Assembly: GCF_041911615.1 (NCBI RefSeq) | Contig: NZ_JAYROR010000102.1 | Location: 1-18,564, forward strand | Length of the DNA stretch: 18,564 nucleotides | From: Zoogloea sp041911615 | GTDB taxonomy: Bacteria > Pseudomonadota > Gammaproteobacteria > Burkholderiales > Rhodocyclaceae | Direction of reading: 5' to 3' | Shown here: positions 15,929-18,564 of the stretch, one piece after another | How the letters are laid out: each line of letters opens with the position of its first letter | Numbering within the stretch: the stretch's first letter is position 1 | Position numbers and translations under genes: made by a program | The notes under the pieces: model-generated | Database searches by the model: none | Seen by the model: only the letters and a program-made list of their open reading frames with translations | Told to the model about the DNA's origin: nothing

Positions 15929-17053
15929 TCAGCTGCTGAAGAAGTCCTTCACCTTGTCCATCCAGGACTTGGCTTTGGGGTTGTGTCGCTCGGCGTTGCT
16001 GGCCGCGATGTCGCCGAACTCGCGCAGCAATTCCTTCTGCCGCTCGGTGAGCTTGACCGGCGTCTCGACGATGACGTGCACCATCAGATCGCCCGGAGCG
16101 TGACTGCGCACGTTGCGGATACCCTTGCCGCGCAGGCGGAACACCTTGGCGCTCTGGGTTTCCGGCGGAATGCGGATGTTGGCCGCGCCGTCGAGGGTCG
16201 GAATCTCGATCTCGCCACCAAGGGCCGCGGTGGTGAAGCTGATCGGCATCTCGCAGTGCAGATCGTCGCCGTCGCGCTGGAAGACCGGGTGCTGCTTGAT
16301 GTGGATTTCCACGTACAGGTCGCCCGCCGGACCGCCATTCACGCCCGGTTCGCCATGCCCGCCGTGACGCAGCCGCATTCCGTCGTCGATCCCGGCGGGA
16401 ATCTTCACCTCGAGCGTCTTCTGGCGCTTGACCCGGCCGGCGCCGCCGCAGGCGGTGCACGGGTCGGGGATGATGCGACCGCTGCCGTGGCACTTCGGGC
16501 AGGTCTGCTGGATCGAGAAGAAGCCTTGCTGGATGCGCACCTGGCCCGCGCCGCCGCAGGTGGGGCAGGTCTTGGGCTGGGTGCCGGGCTTGGCGCCGCT
16601 GCCGTGGCAGGTGTCGCATTCTTCCTGGGCCGGAATGCGGATCGTCTTCTCGGCGCCGCGGGCGGCTTCTTCCAGCGTGATCTCGAGGTTGTAGCGCAGA
16701 TCGGCGCCGCGATAGACGTTGGAACGCCCGCGTCCGCCACCGCCACCGAAGATGTCGCCGAAGATGTCGCCGAAGGCGTCGGCAAAGCCTTCGAAACCCT
16801 GGCCGCCACCGCCGCCGCCCATCTGCGGGTTGACGCCGTCGTGGCCGTAGCGGTCGTAGGCGGCGCGCTTGTTCGCGTCGGTGAGGATCTCGTAGGCCTC
16901 CTTGGCCTCCTTGAACTTCTCCTCGGCGTCCTTGTTGTCCGGGTTACGGTCCGGGTGGTACTTCATGGCCAGCTTGCGGTAGGCCTTTTTCAGCTCGTCC
17001 TCGGAGGCGTCGCGATTGACGCCGAGGACTTCGTATAAATCCCGTTTCGCCAT
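15929..17053 (-). CDS. dnaJ: Chaperone protein DnaJ (Hsp40)
   Basis: Co-chaperone that binds unfolded protein and stimulates DnaK ATPase. The protein has 374 residues, full length for class I DnaJ. The J domain (residues 1-70) has HPD at 33-35. A Gly/Phe-rich linker follows (about 76-108). The zinc-binding domain has four CxxCxGxG repeats: CDTCHGSG (C146, C149), CPTCGGAG (C163, C166), CPKCHGSG (C185, C188) and CTACGGAG (C199, C202). The substrate-binding C-terminal domains follow. All zinc ligands are intact. It lies 104 nt downstream of dnaK, with a hairpin between them. The ribosome binding site is weak. Heat-shock control would come from upstream of dnaK, outside the window. Confidence 0.98.
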   Translation of the reverse strand: MAKRDLYEVLGVNRDASEDELKKAYRKLAMKYHPDRNPDNKDAEEKFKEAKEAYEILTDANKRAAYDRYGHDGVNPQMGGGGGGQGFEGFADAFGDIFGDIFGGGGGRGRSNVYRGADLRYNLEITLEEAARGAEKTIRIPAQEECDTCHGSGAKPGTQPKTCPTCGGAGQVRIQQGFFSIQQTCPKCHGSGRIIPDPCTACGGAGRVKRQKTLEVKIPAGIDDGMRLRHGGHGEPGVNGGPAGDLYVEIHIKQHPVFQRDGDDLHCEMPISFTTAALGGEIEIPTLDGAANIRIPPETQSAKVFRLRGKGIRNVRSHAPGDLMVHVIVETPVKLTERQKELLREFGDIAASNAERHNPKAKSWMDKVKDFFSS

Positions 17054-17082
17054 GTTTGGGTGCTCTGGCTATCTTGTGGAAA

Positions 17083-17124
17083 GGCCGAGCCGAGCGGTGC
17101 GCGGGGCACCGGCATGGCTCGGCC
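17083..17124 (-). other. Compound hairpin in the dnaK-dnaJ gap (possible attenuator)
   Basis: An outer pair, GGCCGAGCC (17083-17091) with GGCTCGGCC (17116-17124), encloses an inner pair, CGGTGC (17095-17100) with GCACCG (17106-17111). On the minus strand only a short CTTTCC tail follows, so read-through to dnaJ is expected. It may lower dnaJ output relative to dnaK or act as an RNA processing point. Confidence 0.55.
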
Positions 17125-17157
17125 GGGTCGGTCAGGTCAGCTTTTCAGCCGTAGGGC

Positions 17158-18564
17158 TTACTTCTTGTCCTTCACTTCGGTGAACTCGGCGTCCACCACG
17201 TCGGGGTCGTTGGACTTGGCGCCACCGGCGGAGGCACCAGCGCCGCCCGCCGCGCCGGCAGCACCCGCTTCGGCCTGGGCCTGGGCGTAGATGTGCTCGC
17301 CGAGCTTCTGGCTGGCCTGGCCGAGCGCTTCGCTCTTGGCATCGATGGCGGCCTTGTCGCCAGACTTGATGGCTTCCTCGGCTTCGGCGATGGCGGCCTC
17401 GATCTTGGCCTTGTCGTCGCCGATCTTGTCGCCGTGTTCGGCCAGCGCCTTCTTGACCGAGTGGACCAGGGTGTCGAGCTGGTTGCGGGCATCGACCAGT
17501 TCGTGAGCCTTCTTGTCTTCCTCGGCGTGGGCCTCGGCGTCGCGCACCATGCGCTGGATCTCGTCATCGGACAGACCGGAGTTGGCCTTGATGGTGATCT
17601 TGTTTTCCTTGCCGGTGGCCTTGTCCTTGGCGGACACGTGCAGGATGCCGTTGGCGTCGATGTCGAAGGTGACCTCGATCTGCGGCATGCCGCGCGGGGC
17701 CGGCGGAATGTCGGACAGGTTGAACTGGCCGAGGCTCTTGTTGCCGGAGGCCATCTCGCGCTCGCCCTGCAGCACGTGGATGGTCACGGCGGACTGGTTG
17801 TCGTCGGCGGTGGAGAACACTTGCGAGGCCTTGGTCGGGATCGTGGTGTTCTTCTGGATGAGCTTGGTCATCACGCCGCCCAGGGTTTCGATGCCCAGCG
17901 ACAGCGGGGACACGTCGAGGAGCAGCACGTCCTTGACTTCGCCCTGCAGCACGCCGCCCTGGATGGAGGCGCCGACGGCAACGGCTTCGTCCGGGTTCAC
18001 GTCACGGCGCGGGTCCTTGCCGAAGAATTCCTTCACCTTCTCGATGACCTTCGGCATGCGGGTCTGGCCGCCGACGAGGATCACGTCGTCGATGTCGGAA
18101 ACCTTCACGCCGGCGTCCTTCAGGGCCACGCGGCAGGGCTCGATGGTGCGCTCGACCAGGTCTTCGACCAGCGACTCGAACTTGGCGCGGGTGATCTTGA
18201 GCGCCAGGTGCTTCGGACCGGTGGCGTCGGCGGTGATGTAGGGCAGGTTGATTTCGGTCTGCTGGCCGGAGGACAGCTCGATCTTGGCCTTTTCGGCGGC
18301 TTCCTTGAGGCGCTGCAGGGCCAGCACGTCGTTCTTGAGATCGACGCCTTGTTCCTTTTTGAACTCGGTGACGATGTAGTCGATGATGCGCTGGTCGAAG
18401 TCTTCGCCGCCCAGGAAGGTGTCGCCGTTGGTGGCCAGCACTTCAAACTGGTGCTCGCCGTCGATGTCGGCGATTTCGATCACGGAGATGTCGAAGGTGC
18501 CGCCGCCGAGGTCGAACACGGCGATCTTGGAGTCGCCCGGCTTCTTGTCCATGCCGAAGGCGAG
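17158..18564 (-). CDS. dnaK: Chaperone protein DnaK (Hsp70), 3' part (runs off right edge)
   Basis: ATP-dependent Hsp70 chaperone, partner of DnaJ and GrpE. The window holds the last 468 residues; the frame is open to the right edge (LAFG precedes the methionine at 18552), so that methionine is internal and the first 175-180 residues lie outside. Visible are FDLGGGTFDISVIEI (phosphate-binding segment), VILVGGQTRMPKVIEKV (adenosine segment), DVLLLDVSPLSLGIETLGGV (linker into the substrate-binding domain) and NTTIPTKASQVFSTADDNQS (substrate-binding strands). The C-terminus has an Ala/Gly-rich disordered tail and ends DVVDAEFTEVKDKK, the conserved bacterial DnaK end. No defects are seen. Confidence 0.99.
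   Translation of the reverse strand, partial: LAFGMDKKPGDSKIAVFDLGGGTFDISVIEIADIDGEHQFEVLATNGDTFLGGEDFDQRIIDYIVTEFKKEQGVDLKNDVLALQRLKEAAEKAKIELSSGQQTEINLPYITADATGPKHLALKITRAKFESLVEDLVERTIEPCRVALKDAGVKVSDIDDVILVGGQTRMPKVIEKVKEFFGKDPRRDVNPDEAVAVGASIQGGVLQGEVKDVLLLDVSPLSLGIETLGGVMTKLIQKNTTIPTKASQVFSTADDNQSAVTIHVLQGEREMASGNKSLGQFNLSDIPPAPRGMPQIEVTFDIDANGILHVSAKDKATGKENKITIKANSGLSDDEIQRMVRDAEAHAEEDKKAHELVDARNQLDTLVHSVKKALAEHGDKIGDDKAKIEAAIAEAEEAIKSGDKAAIDAKSEALGQASQKLGEHIYAQAQAEAGAAGAAGGAGASAGGAKSNDPDVVDAEFTEVKDKK

Noticed and set aside
18550..18552. Start codon of dnaK at 18552
   Set aside because: This methionine is internal: the frame continues to the window edge and the N-terminal ATPase half of Hsp70 is missing from the window.

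Overview
The window is high-GC DNA from a proteobacterium. The set of genes, their sequence style and the dnaK-dnaJ arrangement fit a betaproteobacterium of the Rhodocyclales type (Azoarcus, Thauera and relatives). That placement is an inference from family resemblance, not from a search. No rRNA, tRNA, CRISPR array, transposase or integrase is visible.

Layout. (1) 1-1005, minus: 5' part of a bifunctional NAD(P)H-hydrate repair gene (nnr) that runs off the left edge. (2) 1149-7058, plus: urtABCDE, a complete urea ABC transporter. (3) 7059-7469: a 411-nt gap with no convincing gene. It holds a degenerate 21-bp-period repeat that ends at the ureD start codon, and four dyads resembling NtrC sites lie in its register. 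(4) 7470-13963, plus: ureD-ureA-ureB-ureC-ureE-ureF, then a patatin-like phospholipase gene, then ureG. (5) 14089-14535, plus: a MaoC/PhaJ-type hydratase, closed by a strong terminator. (6) 14632-15786, minus: an orphan periplasmic binding protein of the branched-chain amino-acid type. (7) 15929-18564, minus: dnaJ and the 3' two thirds of dnaK, which runs off the right edge.

How the genes work together. UrtA binds urea in the periplasm, UrtB and UrtC form the membrane channel, and UrtD and UrtE hydrolyse ATP. Urease (UreABC) then splits urea into ammonia and carbamate. UreD, UreF, UreG and UreE assemble its nickel centre. Together this is a self-contained module for scavenging urea as a nitrogen source.

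The parts most worth a second look are the 21-bp-periodic region upstream of ureD, the lipase-family gene inserted between ureF and ureG, the heptamer-repeat island between urtD and urtE, the hairpin pair between urtA and urtB, and the repeat shared by the dnaJ terminator and the neighbouring promoter.
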